Both the position numbers and the translations under genes were made by a program. A DNA stretch of 64,000 nucleotides from Ktedonospora formicarum (GTDB taxonomy: Bacteria; Chloroflexota; Ktedonobacteria; Ktedonobacterales; Ktedonobacteraceae), in the NCBI RefSeq assembly GCF_016587355.1, contig NZ_BNJF01000002.1:1612001-1676000 (forward strand). The letters are read 5' to 3'. The notes under the pieces were generated by a model. That model worked only from the letters and a program-made list of their open reading frames with translations, did no database searches and was not told the DNA's origin. Each line of letters starts with the position of its first letter. Position 1 is the first letter of the stretch. Shown here in pieces: positions 8,811 to 18,205 of the stretch.

Positions 8811-9877
8811 AGAGCAAAGGATGTTGAGCGCTGCGTTCTGGCAACGACCGCGGTTGATCTGTAGTACCGGACCTCTACAACCTTTGTGAAACAGTGGAGC
8901 GAAAGTGCGGAAGTCCCAGGATACATTCTGGGCCTTCCGCAGGGAGAGGAGCAAGTAGAGACATCATGCAATGTACTACCTGCATACTGACATATTTCTC
9001 TTCTCTCTTGCGTTTACGCCGTGAGGAATTCTGCATCATTTGGCGCGTGCAGAAAGAGAAAGGGGTGAGTGAGGCAGAAAGTACTTATGAGACGCTGGCG
9101 TGCACATGGGGATCGGCGCGAGCGGAAGCAGAGGAATTGGTAGCGGTACTGGGTTAGCATTGAGAAACGCAAAGCCACAGAAGGCGTCATGATCACGACA
9201 GCGTCTTTGACAAGAGGTGCTCTCTACCACTCATCGAACAAGAACATTTTTGCCTCCATAAAGGAGATGGTGACGCTCTTTGCTCTGAATGCAAAAGATA
9301 CATCGTTACAGAGAGCTATCATCGCCTGGTTTTCAGTGCACGATGTTGTTATGGGTGCTGTGCGCGTGTCTTAATGCGATGGCAATTGTTCATGATACAA
9401 TTGGGCATAGAGATCACTTTGCTGAATGTTCACCCGTTAAAGGGCACACCATATACTACTTGGACTCCCCAAACCTTATGACTGAATGGGTCGTGCCTTC
9501 TTAAAGATGACAAAAGATACCAGAAATTTATTATTGATTTAGAGATAATTGTAGATATTTCCGTCATGAAGTTCGCATCTCAGATTACTTGCTAGCTTCG
9601 TATGCATGTTGCGATGTATGTTTCTTTCTATCTACTTTCCCCCCAAAATCGCATGCGCCAAGTTACTATATCTAAAATACTAACTACTTGATTGCTCCCC
9701 CAAAACTCTGCTATAGTAGACATGATTTAAGCTCGTCTATTTAGAACAATATAAAGGATTGGAAGAGAGATGTATCAGATGATGAGCAATCGCATCATCT
9801 TGGCACATGCTTGTGACCAACTTCCAAGTGGTCACTAAAAAGAAGTATGTAAGCTTCGTCTCATTTCAATAAAAAGC
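8811..9877. other. Long region with only gene-like remnants
   Basis: No complete gene is recognised. A short frame from ATG 8966 to 9157 (+) has natural-looking acidic composition but no known motif. It is followed by a cysteine-rich frame without a start codon, listed separately. From about 9480 to 9877 the sequence is AT-rich and presumably holds the promoter of the mannosyltransferase gene. Confidence 0.35.
9164..9481 (+). pseudogene. Cysteine-rich remnant without start codon
   Basis: An open frame of about 105 codons that begins after a stop at 9161 and has no ATG in its 5' part. It encodes CLHKGDGDALCSECKRY and later ARCCYGCCARV, a zinc-finger-like pattern unlikely by chance. A short overlapping ATG frame at 9189 would need a frameshift to reach it. 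It is probably the decayed tail of a zinc-binding protein, perhaps related to the cysteine-rich genes upstream, but I cannot align it with them. Confidence 0.3.
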
Positions 9878-11185
9878 ATGGATATACTACCGCCATCACC
9901 TATTTCTCCTCAGTCTTCTGAGCACCTGGCTCCGACATTCTCTCAAGTTGCAGGAGAAGCAGCGGATACAATCGTCCAGCCAAATAAAGTGCTACTCGTA
10001 ACTGAGCTACCGACGACTCCATTAGTGGCAATTTCCAAAGATCATTTCCCATCCTGGAAGCAAGCTTTTAAACAGGCACTTTTTCTCTTTGGAGTAACAC
10101 ATCTCATCTATCTCTTCCTGACGTACCTGGCGGCGCTTTTTGAGGTCAAGAATTTTTCGAAAACCGCGCTTCCCTTGACGACACTCTTGCATCGCTGGGA
10201 TCGTTGGGATACGGAGCATTTTACCAGTATCGCGACCCAAGGCTATACGGCTCCGTGGAAAACCGCCTTCTTTCCCCTCTATCCATTCCTGGAGTCTGTC
10301 GTCTCCTTCATTATTCATGACCCATTCGTTGCTGGATTAATCCTTGCCAATCTTGCGTCCTTTGGTATTCTCATGATTCTCTATAAGCTGGTTGCGGAAG
10401 ATTTCGGTCACGAGCATGCGTCTCGCACCTCACTCTATCTCTCGTTGTATCCCGCTGCATTTTTCCTTGCCGCTGCATATAATGAGTCGCTTTTCTTATT
10501 GTGTGTGCTTGCATGCTTTTACGCCCTCCGACATCAGCAATGGTGGTTCGCCGGGATATGTGGGTTGCTTGCAAGTTTGACACGCTCCGCTGGCATTCTC
10601 TTAGTGGTACCCTTTTGTTATGAGTATTTGCGTTCTTGCAACTTTCAGTGGAAAAAGATTCGTTGGCAGAGTCTCAACGTGCTGCTTATTCCATGTGGGT
10701 TGGGCATGTTTGCCCTGTACTGTGGGTGGCAATTTCATGATCCTCTGGCATTCTCTCATGCGCAAAGCGTTTGGGGACGTCAATTCCGTCTTCCCCCTCT
10801 TGGTTTTATCTCCTCTCTGAGACTTATTGTGACCAATCCAATGCTGACTTTTACCTCGATTCACAACGTGATTGATTTGAGTGCAGGTCTTGTTATTGGA
10901 GTGCTTGTTGTCCTGAGCTTTATTGGACCCTGGCGATTTCGTCAGAGAACGCTCGCATATGCACTCTATGGGGCGGTGGCATTCCTCTTTGTCATCATCT
11001 TTCCGAGTACTATAGGAGCGCCTCTCCAATCTCAAATGCGCCTGGTCATGGAAGTCTTTCCTGCTTTTATGGTCTTGGCAATGATGGGGAAGGATCAAAA
11101 AGTCCATACAGCCTATATGCTACTTTCCAATGGGTTGATGATCTTCTTCCTGCTCCAGTTCTTGACTGGTTACTGGATGGTATAA
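9878..11185 (+). CDS. PIG-V-like mannosyltransferase (polytopic membrane protein)
   Basis: A 435-residue membrane protein with about eight to ten hydrophobic segments after a soluble N-terminal stretch of about 65 residues. Features of the PIG-V/GT-C group are visible: the luminal LHRWDRWDTEHF motif near residue 105, the conserved aromatic FFPLYPFLE near residue 130, and ASLTRSAGILL further on. Eukaryotic PIG-V adds the second mannose of GPI anchors. Bacterial relatives are thought to use polyprenyl-phosphate sugars for cell-envelope glycans or glycoproteins. The next gene encodes a membrane acyltransferase, so a joint role in envelope glycan decoration is plausible. The ribosome binding site is weak. 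Confidence 0.82.
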   Translation: MDILPPSPISPQSSEHLAPTFSQVAGEAADTIVQPNKVLLVTELPTTPLVAISKDHFPSWKQAFKQALFLFGVTHLIYLFLTYLAALFEVKNFSKTALPLTTLLHRWDRWDTEHFTSIATQGYTAPWKTAFFPLYPFLESVVSFIIHDPFVAGLILANLASFGILMILYKLVAEDFGHEHASRTSLYLSLYPAAFFLAAAYNESLFLLCVLACFYALRHQQWWFAGICGLLASLTRSAGILLVVPFCYEYLRSCNFQWKKIRWQSLNVLLIPCGLGMFALYCGWQFHDPLAFSHAQSVWGRQFRLPPLGFISSLRLIVTNPMLTFTSIHNVIDLSAGLVIGVLVVLSFIGPWRFRQRTLAYALYGAVAFLFVIIFPSTIGAPLQSQMRLVMEVFPAFMVLAMMGKDQKVHTAYMLLSNGLMIFFLLQFLTGYWMV

Positions 11186-11347
11186 ACATCTCATGGGTGG
11201 TATGCCTATAAATGAGTCGTGTTCGTTTGACATTCTTCCTGGCCTTAGACATATCACGCGATGAGGTGGAAAGGGAAGAAATGCCTTTCAAGACAGTCGA
11301 TCTTTTATTGACAACATCCGCTTTTGTTGCTGGAGGCCGAGGTTAAG

Positions 11348-12820
11348 ATGAGTCGTAGACAGGAAACACTACAATCAATTCGATATGATTGGCGCAGGAA
11401 GCTCGTGTTCTTAGGGCAATCTATCATCCAATTTCTTGATGATGGGAAACAGAAATCTTCGATTAAAGTGCTTGATGGGGTGCGGGCAGTAGCGTGCCTT
11501 TCTATTCTTATTTTTCATGTCAATGTCGCTGCACAAGACCATCAGTTCTGGCTCCCTCTTCCAGTACTTTCCTCGTGGTATGGAGCAGTTGCGTTATCTG
11601 GACAATCCGGAGTCATTCTTTTCTTTCTGCTCTCCGGTTTCCTCTTATTTCTGCCATATGCAAAAGCTTTGCTCTTTGAGAGTACCTGGCCTTCATTCTG
11701 GCAATTTTACGTGCGACGTGTTTTTCGCATTGTTCCCGCGTACTATGTTGCTCTCTTCCTCATGATTTGTTTTTTTCATCCAGAGTATCTTCAGGTAGAC
11801 AAACTTCACGATCTCTGGTTGTTCCTGACCTTTCGTATGGATGCACCCGAAACCTTCCAGCAATTGAATGGCCCCTTCTGGACGTTAGCCGTTGAATTCC
11901 AATTTTATCTTCTCCTTCCGTTGTTTGCCTGGATCTTTGCTTTATTTGTTCGGCGCGGGAAGGTTGGCTGGCGGATGACAAAATTGATGCTCTGCTTAGT
12001 CGCGATGATGACGTGGGGAGTAATTTCCTTATATTGTCTCTATGTCTGGTTACCGAAGGGAACCCTCACGCCGTTTTATCCTCCTTCTGTGCAGGCTGTG
12101 GTAAATCCCTATCTCTTTGGCGGGGGTGGCAAGTTCCTGGAGGTGTTCGCTATGGGCATGTTGATCTGTATGCTCTACACCTATTTGCGCTATAGTCCTC
12201 AGGATAGCCATTGGAATCAGCATATTCGTAGGTTCAGCGTGCCTCTCTTCCTGTTCGGTCTGGCAATCTCCAGTTTTATGGTGCTCTGGCACTTTTATGC
12301 ATGGGATCAAGGCCATACATTCCATCTTTTTGATGCCTACCGTAACCTGGCCCTTCATTCATGGAATGAATGGGAGGGATTGTGCTATGCTATTGGATTT
12401 GGGTTGTGCTTGCTAGCACTTTTATATGCGCCCATCTGGCTTAAGCGCCCCTTTGAATGGTCTCCTCTTCGCTGGATTGGCCTCATTTCGTTTAGCCTCT
12501 ATATGTGGCATGATCCCTTAATAGCGCTCTTTGTCAGTGTGGTCATTGTTCCACTTCACCACCAGATTTCCAATCCAGTGATACTCAATAGCCTTGTGTG
12601 GGTCTGGGTGTGTCTGGTGATTATTCCATTTTCGTGTCTTTTGTATCTTTTTATTGAAAAGCCTGGAATGCGCCTTGGTGAAAAGATACGTCAGAAACTG
12701 GCCAAACAACCAATGCATCAACCCCTCCTTATTCCTGTTCCACCCCTATCTGCGAATACACGTCCCCATGAAAAACCTACACCTTTGCCTTCTGAGCCTG
12801 ATCGGTTGCCTCGTGTGTAA
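11348..12820 (+). CDS. Acyltransferase 3 family membrane protein (OafA-like)
   Basis: About 490 residues with some ten transmembrane helices and the acyltransferase-3 pattern: VLDGVRAVACLSILIFHV in the first helix (the R and H are the conserved pair), SGFLLFLPYA, and FYVRRVFRIVPAYY. The last 50 residues are a proline-rich cytoplasmic tail. Such enzymes O-acylate sugars on the outer face of the membrane or on lipid-linked precursors. The ATG at 11348 is preferred to a TTG at 11324; GAGG precedes it closely. It follows the mannosyltransferase in the same direction after 160 bp. Confidence 0.88.
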   Translation: MSRRQETLQSIRYDWRRKLVFLGQSIIQFLDDGKQKSSIKVLDGVRAVACLSILIFHVNVAAQDHQFWLPLPVLSSWYGAVALSGQSGVILFFLLSGFLLFLPYAKALLFESTWPSFWQFYVRRVFRIVPAYYVALFLMICFFHPEYLQVDKLHDLWLFLTFRMDAPETFQQLNGPFWTLAVEFQFYLLLPLFAWIFALFVRRGKVGWRMTKLMLCLVAMMTWGVISLYCLYVWLPKGTLTPFYPPSVQAVVNPYLFGGGGKFLEVFAMGMLICMLYTYLRYSPQDSHWNQHIRRFSVPLFLFGLAISSFMVLWHFYAWDQGHTFHLFDAYRNLALHSWNEWEGLCYAIGFGLCLLALLYAPIWLKRPFEWSPLRWIGLISFSLYMWHDPLIALFVSVVIVPLHHQISNPVILNSLVWVWVCLVIIPFSCLLYLFIEKPGMRLGEKIRQKLAKQPMHQPLLIPVPPLSANTRPHEKPTPLPSEPDRLPRV

Positions 12821-12935
12821 AAGTACCTGATGCCTTTGGATTCTCCCGCAGAAATGGTGCTCAGCAAGAGCACGCAAAGGCTCCCTTCGTGCAAATAGAG
12901 CATTCTTGAGGTACCGTGTATTTGGGCAATAAAAG

Positions 12936-12969
12936 TCTCTTATCCCAGGAATGAACCTGGGGTAAGAGA
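12936..12969 (-). terminator. Intrinsic terminator overlapping the end of the peptide gene
   Basis: A 14-bp stem with one G-U pair (arms 12936-12949 and 12956-12969) and a 6-nt loop. On the minus strand it is followed by CTTTTATT. The stem includes the last ten codons or so of the 66-codon gene, so terminator and coding sequence are shared. Confidence 0.8.
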
Positions 12970-13140
12970 GAAAGGAGCCAGTCTACCTCTTAAGTCTGAG
13001 GGCTGACCAGCGTTGCTCTTATTCACATCCACTGTGTACTGAGTATGAGGAGTAACCGTGGCCGTGATAGCGTCGATTGCTAAGAGATGCGGTGGGAAAT
13101 GGGGCGTTGAAGGGTCAAGAATGAAATCCACTCTCGTCAT
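12940..13140 (-). CDS. Small 66-residue peptide downstream of APH-family kinase
   Basis: A near-perfect ribosome binding site (AAAGGAGA, about 6 bp before ATG) makes this a convincing small gene. It follows the kinase gene by 47 bp in the same direction and carries the transcript's terminator. The peptide has no cysteine, no signal peptide and no transmembrane segment. It is rich in Thr, Ser, Pro and His (for example ITATVTPHTQYTV) and ends in LTPGSFLG. I recognise no family. It could be a small accessory protein or a ribosomally made peptide modified by a neighbour; the latter is speculation based on the kinase next door. Confidence 0.65.
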   Translation of the reverse strand: MTRVDFILDPSTPHFPPHLLAIDAITATVTPHTQYTVDVNKSNAGQPSDLRGRLAPFSLTPGSFLG

Positions 13141-13187
13141 ACGATCTCCTTTTATCTTTCAAAAGCTTCTTTTCTCCTCTGAATAGC

Positions 13188-14261
13188 TCAATTATATCGC
13201 CTCATTGATCGTCCTTCTTGAGTTTGCACTAGGAGTTTACCCTTCGGTTCATCAGTCTGGCGACAGAGAATGGAATGGACTCTTGCTAGAAGATAAGAAA
13301 TCGTGAAGCGCAGCCCATCGCTGCGCAAAAGGAAGAAATGGCCCTGGCTGCAAAAAGGCTCGCACCCGCTGATTCCCTTGAGATAGATCGCCTGATAATG
13401 CCAGAGATCGTGAGCACGCACCCACCCATAGGCAGCAGCAGCCACTTCTAATTCCGTTGACGTGAGCGGGAGGATGCAGCGATAGGCTTCAAGAAAGGTA
13501 CGACACGCGTTTTTCTCAAGCTTACAGACATAATGAAGGGTCCGCACGACTTCCCAAGCACGAGGCGCAACGTACGACTGATCCCAATCGATAACCGCAC
13601 TCACCTGCCCATCTTCAAAGAACAGATTGGTTTCTTGATAGTCGCCGTGAATGACCTGCTGTTCAAGCGATGAAAGATCTTCGAGATTGACTGATGGGGT
13701 TGTTGCGAGCCAGGCACGACGCTCAGCTAATCGAGACAATGCCTGGCTGTCCTCACCGTTCCCAGGAGGCTGGGAACGAATAACCTTTTCAATGGTATCT
13801 ATGGTTGCGGGCGTCTTTGTACGATCAATTGTAAATGAGCGGTGAGGGACTCGCTCATGAGAATAGTTGACGAGGATCTGGTGAAGTTCGCCCAGGAAAC
13901 GCCCCATAACCATTATCTCATGGAGTGTCAGGTCACCACGAGCAATTTGCTGTCCTGGAGCGATCGGGAAGAGCGCATAAAAATGGCCTTCCTGCTCAAG
14001 GATGCTCTCGCCATTCGATAAAGGCAAAGGGGAGAGAACGGGAAGGCCATGTGTTTGTGCATATGCAATGAGGGCGTGCTCACAGGAAATGCGCCAGCAC
14101 TCATCCGGTGTGTAGCGGTACGCGCGCAGAGCATAGCTCCCTTCAATTGTCTTGAGTAAGAGGATACGATGAATGGTTCCGGTTTCAGGTGTCCATGTTG
14201 AGAGAATAGGTGAGAGGTTCCAGGCGCGGCGCAGGTCAGAGAGAGCAAGCATAGATCTCAT
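13188..14261 (-). CDS. Aminoglycoside phosphotransferase/homoserine kinase II-like kinase
   Basis: About 357 residues of the APH/choline-kinase fold. The catalytic loop is VIHGDYQETNLFFEDG (H-G-D-x-x-x-x-N), followed by the metal-binding VIDWDQSYVAP. The N-terminal lobe contains the ATP-binding strands around LLLKTIEGSYALRAY. Family members phosphorylate antibiotics, homoserine or other small hydroxyl compounds, or act in peptide maturation. The start at ATG 14261 is supported by AAGG at a short distance. It is the first gene of a two-gene transcript with the 66-residue peptide. Resistance to an aminoglycoside is possible but not indicated by the sequence. Confidence 0.82.
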   Translation of the reverse strand: MRSMLALSDLRRAWNLSPILSTWTPETGTIHRILLLKTIEGSYALRAYRYTPDECWRISCEHALIAYAQTHGLPVLSPLPLSNGESILEQEGHFYALFPIAPGQQIARGDLTLHEIMVMGRFLGELHQILVNYSHERVPHRSFTIDRTKTPATIDTIEKVIRSQPPGNGEDSQALSRLAERRAWLATTPSVNLEDLSSLEQQVIHGDYQETNLFFEDGQVSAVIDWDQSYVAPRAWEVVRTLHYVCKLEKNACRTFLEAYRCILPLTSTELEVAAAAYGWVRAHDLWHYQAIYLKGISGCEPFCSQGHFFLLRSDGLRFTISYLLARVHSILCRQTDEPKGKLLVQTQEGRSMRRYN

Positions 14262-14302
14262 TCGCACCTTCTGACAACAACCCCTCTAACACGCTCAACA
14301 AG

Positions 14303-14661
14303 TCGAACTACAACTTGCCCTTGCTCGCCTCGCTCAAACCACAGGTACACTGTCTCCCTGCAAGATGATCATAAGCATTTGCAAGAAGTCAGTCATCCTC
14401 GCCTGGCTGAGACGCTGTTTCGCTCCCCGCAGCTCGCGCTCTTCGATCTGGGGCCGGGCGAGTGGCTTCTCTAATGAAAAAAACGGAGCTAGTCCCGCTC
14501 GCAGGAGACGGCGTGTTGCCGGCATTGTTCAATTGCCGTTGTTCGACTCAGAACCAATTAATCTAGCTGTTGGGGCCGACGAAACCAAGGATCGGGCTGC
14601 CGCGCGTACCCCTCTCCATCTCGTTGAGAAGTCTCCTTTTGATAAAGATGCAGAAGAGTAG
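14303..14661 (+). pseudogene. Coding-like remnant in shifted frames
   Basis: Three consecutive protein-like stretches occur in different plus-strand frames: one ending LAETLFRSPQLALFDLGPG at about 14475, a short one starting MKKTELVPLAGDGVLPAL, and one ending DRAAARTPLHLVEKSP at 14661. Together they look like the decayed 3' end of a gene, possibly a transposase, but I cannot name the family. Confidence 0.3.
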
Positions 14662-14685
14662 TCGCATCCCCTCTTGGTAAATTAT

Positions 14686-14758
14686 AAATGAACTGAAGAG
14701 TGGACCGATTTTGCACGGAATGCGGTTGGATTGTGTATTGAAGGATGGAACTTGAGGC
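14686..14758 (+). repeat. Left arm of a long inverted repeat
   Basis: It contains a 28-bp block (14686-14713) and a 15-bp block (14744-14758) that both recur in inverted orientation at 15608-15635 and 15570-15584. The two arms enclose the DUF1579-like gene. The homology probably continues weakly to about 14785. Confidence 0.75.
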
Positions 14759-14985
14759 GAGGATGCCTGGAAAAAACGCTGCATATCTAGGGAAGTATTA
14801 GAGAAAGTTGTCAAGAGCTCGAACGCTCTTGGCAGTTACCACATCCTTGTTTTCTGGAGAGGGTCTGATGATCAACCAGGCAGCCTCCACAGACTGATAC
14901 ACGAGACAGGCGAGCACTCCCCCATAGATCGTGTCGTTTCCTGGAGATGCATCGCACATTGGGAAGGGAGAGAAGTGTGAGTGAG

Positions 14986-15450
14986 TTATCTTAATCGTAC
15001 GTATGTCAGTGCAAGGTCCTTCTCCCAGGCTGCTCCCTCTCGTGACATTTCACCCAGACTTTCCATCTTGTTGCCGTTATCTTCTATGGTCATGGTGACT
15101 CGCTGAGAAAAACTTGGCTCATCACGCCACCACTTGAGCTGATTTCCCGTTATGGTCATGTCGTATTTTCTGGAGATGCCACGTTCATCAAAGGAAAGCT
15201 GAAAATAGGTTTTTGCCACATCATCGCTGCCAAAAATCGCAGCCCCGTCAGGAAAACTAGGGTGGTCAATCTCTGAATGCATGATCAAGAATGCGCCGCC
15301 AGCAAGCCAATCAAAAGTTGTACGGCCATGCAAGATTGTCCCGGGAAGGTAGGGATGAGACCCGGTGGTTTGCCATTGGCCCACAAAAACCTTAAAGGGT
15401 TCAAGCGCTGGGTTTGGTCGTAATGCTTCGCTTCCTATTTTTTTCTCCAT
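14986..15450 (-). CDS. DUF1579-like protein
   Basis: About 154 residues beginning MEKKIGSEALRPNPALEPF. The pattern FVGQWQTTGSHPYLPG, then FDWLAGGAFLIMHSE and a run of beta-strand-like segments, matches the small beta-barrel proteins annotated as DUF1579 or similar. A longer frame reaches 15525 but its N-terminus runs into the repeat region, and 15450 fits the family start. The ribosome binding site is weak. Function unknown. The gene sits between two inverted repeat arms as possible cargo. Confidence 0.65.
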   Translation of the reverse strand: MEKKIGSEALRPNPALEPFKVFVGQWQTTGSHPYLPGTILHGRTTFDWLAGGAFLIMHSEIDHPSFPDGAAIFGSDDVAKTYFQLSFDERGISRKYDMTITGNQLKWWRDEPSFSQRVTMTIEDNGNKMESLGEMSREGAAWEKDLALTYVRLR

Positions 15451-15569
15451 GTTCTTGATTGTAGCTCTGATGGCCCAAAAAATCAAGACAGTTTTCGGGC
15501 CCAAATCGGTATGTACCACTTTCAATCGAAGTTACACCAGATGTGAAGCGGTTTTTCTTAGGCAATGAA

Positions 15570-15635
15570 GCCTCAAGTTCCATCTTTCAGATCATATTCT
15601 CACCCCCCAAAATCGGTCCACTCTTCAGTTCATTT
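15570..15635 (-). repeat. Right arm of a long inverted repeat
   Basis: Inverted partner of 14686-14758, with the 15-bp and 28-bp blocks in the same order but spaced 24 bp apart instead of 31 bp. See the left arm. Confidence 0.75.
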
Positions 15636-15661
15636 ACCACCTCTCTATCAGAGTTGCATCA

Positions 15662-15853
15662 TCATCTACCAGCGCCACTTACTATTGCACTCCACCGTGC
15701 GCGAATCTGCGCCTCTTGTACCTTTTGCTGTGAGCGGGGGCCAGATGGAATCCATTCTCTTAAGCCTCCTGCGTTGGGATACTCGTACCAGTATCCATTC
15801 TGCTCTTTTCGCTTCTTCTCCTCTTCCGATTCAAAGTGTACGTATTTCACCAT
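15662..15853 (-). CDS. Small hypothetical protein
   Basis: 63 residues (MVKYVHFESEEEKKRKEQ, then GYWYEYPNAGGLREWIPSG and QKVQEAQIRARWSAI). The composition looks genuinely protein-like, with a charged helix followed by an aromatic stretch, but there is no strong ribosome binding site and no family that I recognise. It ends just outside the right arm of the inverted repeat. Confidence 0.35.
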   Translation of the reverse strand: MVKYVHFESEEEKKRKEQNGYWYEYPNAGGLREWIPSGPRSQQKVQEAQIRARWSAIVSGAGR

Positions 15854-15969
15854 TGGGCATAAGTGTAGGAATATCTCTATCATCAGCCTTTAGCCTAGCA
15901 GCATAATCATTCGTAAGAAAGCAAACATCTCGTTCAGGATACTCTTCTTTATTTCTTGCAACACAACCT

Positions 15970-16390
15970 CTCTATGATCTGGCACAGAACACGCGCGACG
16001 GCTTGCATCTCGCGTCACTGGCGGGCATCTGGACGGCCCTGGTCGCTGGCTTCGGTGGACTGCGTCTGCGCGATGGTTCCCTCGCGTTTGTCCCCAGGCT
16101 GCCAGAGGGCATCGCCCGGATCGCCTTCCACGTGGTGTTCCGCAATCGTTGTATCGGGGTGGACATCACGACGACCGAGGTCAGGTATGCGCTTCTGGAA
16201 GGCGAGCAGCTGGTGGTCTGGCATGAGAGCAAGAACATCACCCTTTCCACCCAGGAAGCCGTCATCCGACCTACTCCACGGATCCAGGCAGGGCCGCAGC
16301 CGAAGCAACCACCTGGGCGCGCACCTCTGAAACGGGCTGTCCGACCCTTTCCAAGAGGACACGGGAGCTGCCACATCACAACGGGCAGGG
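15970..16390 (+). pseudogene. GH65 phosphorylase, C-terminal fragment
   Basis: It encodes about 130 residues (LYDLAQNTRDGLHLASLAG, WTALVAGFGGLRLRDGSLAF and so on) that match the C-terminal part of the GH65 gene at 27233-29625 almost residue for residue. A frameshift near 16350 garbles the last residues. There is no catalytic domain and no start codon; upstream sequence is unrelated. Like the full gene, it converges on a histidine kinase gene, so this is a remnant of a second copy of that locus. Confidence 0.82.
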
Positions 16391-16405
16391 TGGTGATGCT
16401 GTTTC

Positions 16406-17890
16406 TCATGACGGCTTTCTGGCTTGATCGACGACGGGCAGCGCAAGCCAGAAGGTCGACCCAGAACCGAGTGTGCTCTCCACGCCGACTTCTCCCTGGT
16501 GTGCTTCAATGAGCGTCTGACAGATATAGAGACCCAGGCCAAGCCCTCGCTCAGCGCTGCTGCCGACAGGCAGGTCTTCACCGCGACGAAAGCGCCGCCA
16601 GATGTCCTTCTGAGCCTGCTTCGAGATGCCTGGCCCCTGATCCCGTACCCAGACACGAGCCCTCCCATCCTGCCGGATCATGCCGATGGAGACAGATTGC
16701 TCAGGGCTTGAATAGCGCAATGCATTGGTCAGGTAGTTGGCCACCACCTGTTTGATACGGCCCCTGTCCACCAGCACGGGAACCGTCGTCTGCGTTGGTA
16801 GATCGAGTAGCAGCACTCGGTGCGGCGCCATGTGCCGCAGATCTTCGACAGTTTCACGCACCAGCGCCAGCAAGTCACAGAGCTGTAGCGTGAGCGGTAA
16901 TTTGCCGGCGGTGATACACGAGACATCGAGCAGATCGTTGACCAGGCGCGTCTGGACATTCACCTGGCGCTCCGCCGTGGCCAGTTCCTTGAGCAGGGGA
17001 GAAATGAACTCCAGAGAGTGCTGCTCCACCATCGCCTCTTGCCGTTTGAGCCGCCGCTTGAGCACTTGGAGCGTCCCTTTCAGGATCGTCAGCGGGGTAC
17101 GCAATTCATGGCTGATCATGCTCAGGAAGAGGTCTTTTTGCCGTTCGAGTTCTTTGCGGGCGGTCAAATCGACAACAAAATTGACGGCGAATTGCGTAGA
17201 GTCGGCGTTGCGAAAAGATGCGCCTCCCACCAGCAGCGGCACACGACGGCCATCTTTGGTCACACACTCTGTTTCAAAGGGATGAGCCACACCAGTCACC
17301 AGGACGTCCTTGAACGCCTGGGCGACTTGCGCCTGGTACTGCAGGGATGTCATCTCTATCATGTTCACGCGGGATGCTGCTATATCCTCCTGGGTGTAGC
17401 CAACCAGATCGAAAAAGGCCGCATTGGCCTCCATAATGGTGCCCTCCAGGTCGCTCACAACGATCCCAATGAGGTTGGACTCCATCAGCCGGCGGAAGCG
17501 CTGCTCACTCTCCCGCAGTTCCTCTTCCGCTCGCTTGCGGTCAGTGATCTCCACGGCGACCCCGATCTGGCGAACCATCCGGCCTTGCTTGTCATGGATT
17601 GCCTGTCCTCCCCCACTCAGCCAGTGCAGGCTCCCATCTGGCCAAATGAGGCGGTGCTCGAACCCTTCCTGAAGGTCGAGGCGATCCTTATCAAAGATCC
17701 GAGCGACGCGCTCACGGTCATCGGGATGAACCCTTGCCAGGAGGTCCTGAAGATTGAGCGGAACGTCGGGCGGGAAGCCCCAGAGCATGCGAGCCCGAGG
17801 GGTGCATACCAGCCCGCCGGTATGCAGATCCAGCTCCCACGCGCCCACGCGCGTCGCTTCCAGCGCGAGCTGGATTTGCGCTTCATTCAT
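16406..17890 (-). CDS. PAS-domain sensor histidine kinase
   Basis: About 494 residues with no transmembrane segment. Order: PAS domain 1 (residues about 1-125, with the PAC segment PDGSLHWLSGGGQAI), PAS domain 2 (about 135-255), a DHp domain with the phospho-acceptor ISHELRTPLTILKG, and a HATPase domain with N-box YLTNALRYS, G1 DQGPGIS and G2 GLGLGLYIC. It is a cytoplasmic sensor, presumably responding to a small ligand or redox state. No response regulator is adjacent. ATG 17890 follows AAAGGAG at ideal distance, so the longer frame to 17977 is not needed. It is related to the kinases at 25515 and 46380. Confidence 0.88.
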   Translation of the reverse strand: MNEAQIQLALEATRVGAWELDLHTGGLVCTPRARMLWGFPPDVPLNLQDLLARVHPDDRERVARIFDKDRLDLQEGFEHRLIWPDGSLHWLSGGGQAIHDKQGRMVRQIGVAVEITDRKRAEEELRESEQRFRRLMESNLIGIVVSDLEGTIMEANAAFFDLVGYTQEDIAASRVNMIEMTSLQYQAQVAQAFKDVLVTGVAHPFETECVTKDGRRVPLLVGGASFRNADSTQFAVNFVVDLTARKELERQKDLFLSMISHELRTPLTILKGTLQVLKRRLKRQEAMVEQHSLEFISPLLKELATAERQVNVQTRLVNDLLDVSCITAGKLPLTLQLCDLLALVRETVEDLRHMAPHRVLLLDLPTQTTVPVLVDRGRIKQVVANYLTNALRYSSPEQSVSIGMIRQDGRARVWVRDQGPGISKQAQKDIWRRFRRGEDLPVGSSAERGLGLGLYICQTLIEAHQGEVGVESTLGSGSTFWLALPVVDQARKPS

Positions 17891-17933
17891 TTTCTTCTCC
17901 TTTGTTGTGAGAGATTCCTCATCCCTTTTTCTT

Positions 17934-18205
17934 TCACTGTCGTTCCCTGGTGCGTGTCCACCGATGATGTTTACCACCGGACTGCACCTTCGTCACGAGC
18001 CTGACCCAGGTGACGGCTTGTGGGGTCCAGATGGGCAAGCTGAAGCGGTATGGCAGGTCATGATTGAATCCACCGTCGCCCTGTTCGCGTTCTGTTCGCC
18101 TCTGCAGAAGTTGCCATCCAAGGCCCGCATCCTGTTCTTGTGCTTCCCCACCATGCTCGGCCATTTCGGATGGCACAGTGAACGCGCTCACTGTCGTTCC
18201 CTGGT
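17934..18205 (+). repeat. 18-bp direct repeat, two copies
   Basis: TCACTGTCGTTCCCTGGT occurs at 17934-17951 and again at 18188-18205, 254 bp apart, inside or beside the frameshifted reading frame. It may be the trace of a local duplication or slippage event. Confidence 0.55.

Noticed and set aside
12940..13140. A lanthipeptide precursor
   Set aside because: The peptide has no cysteine and there is no lanthipeptide synthetase nearby. Only the kinase neighbour leaves a modified-peptide role open.
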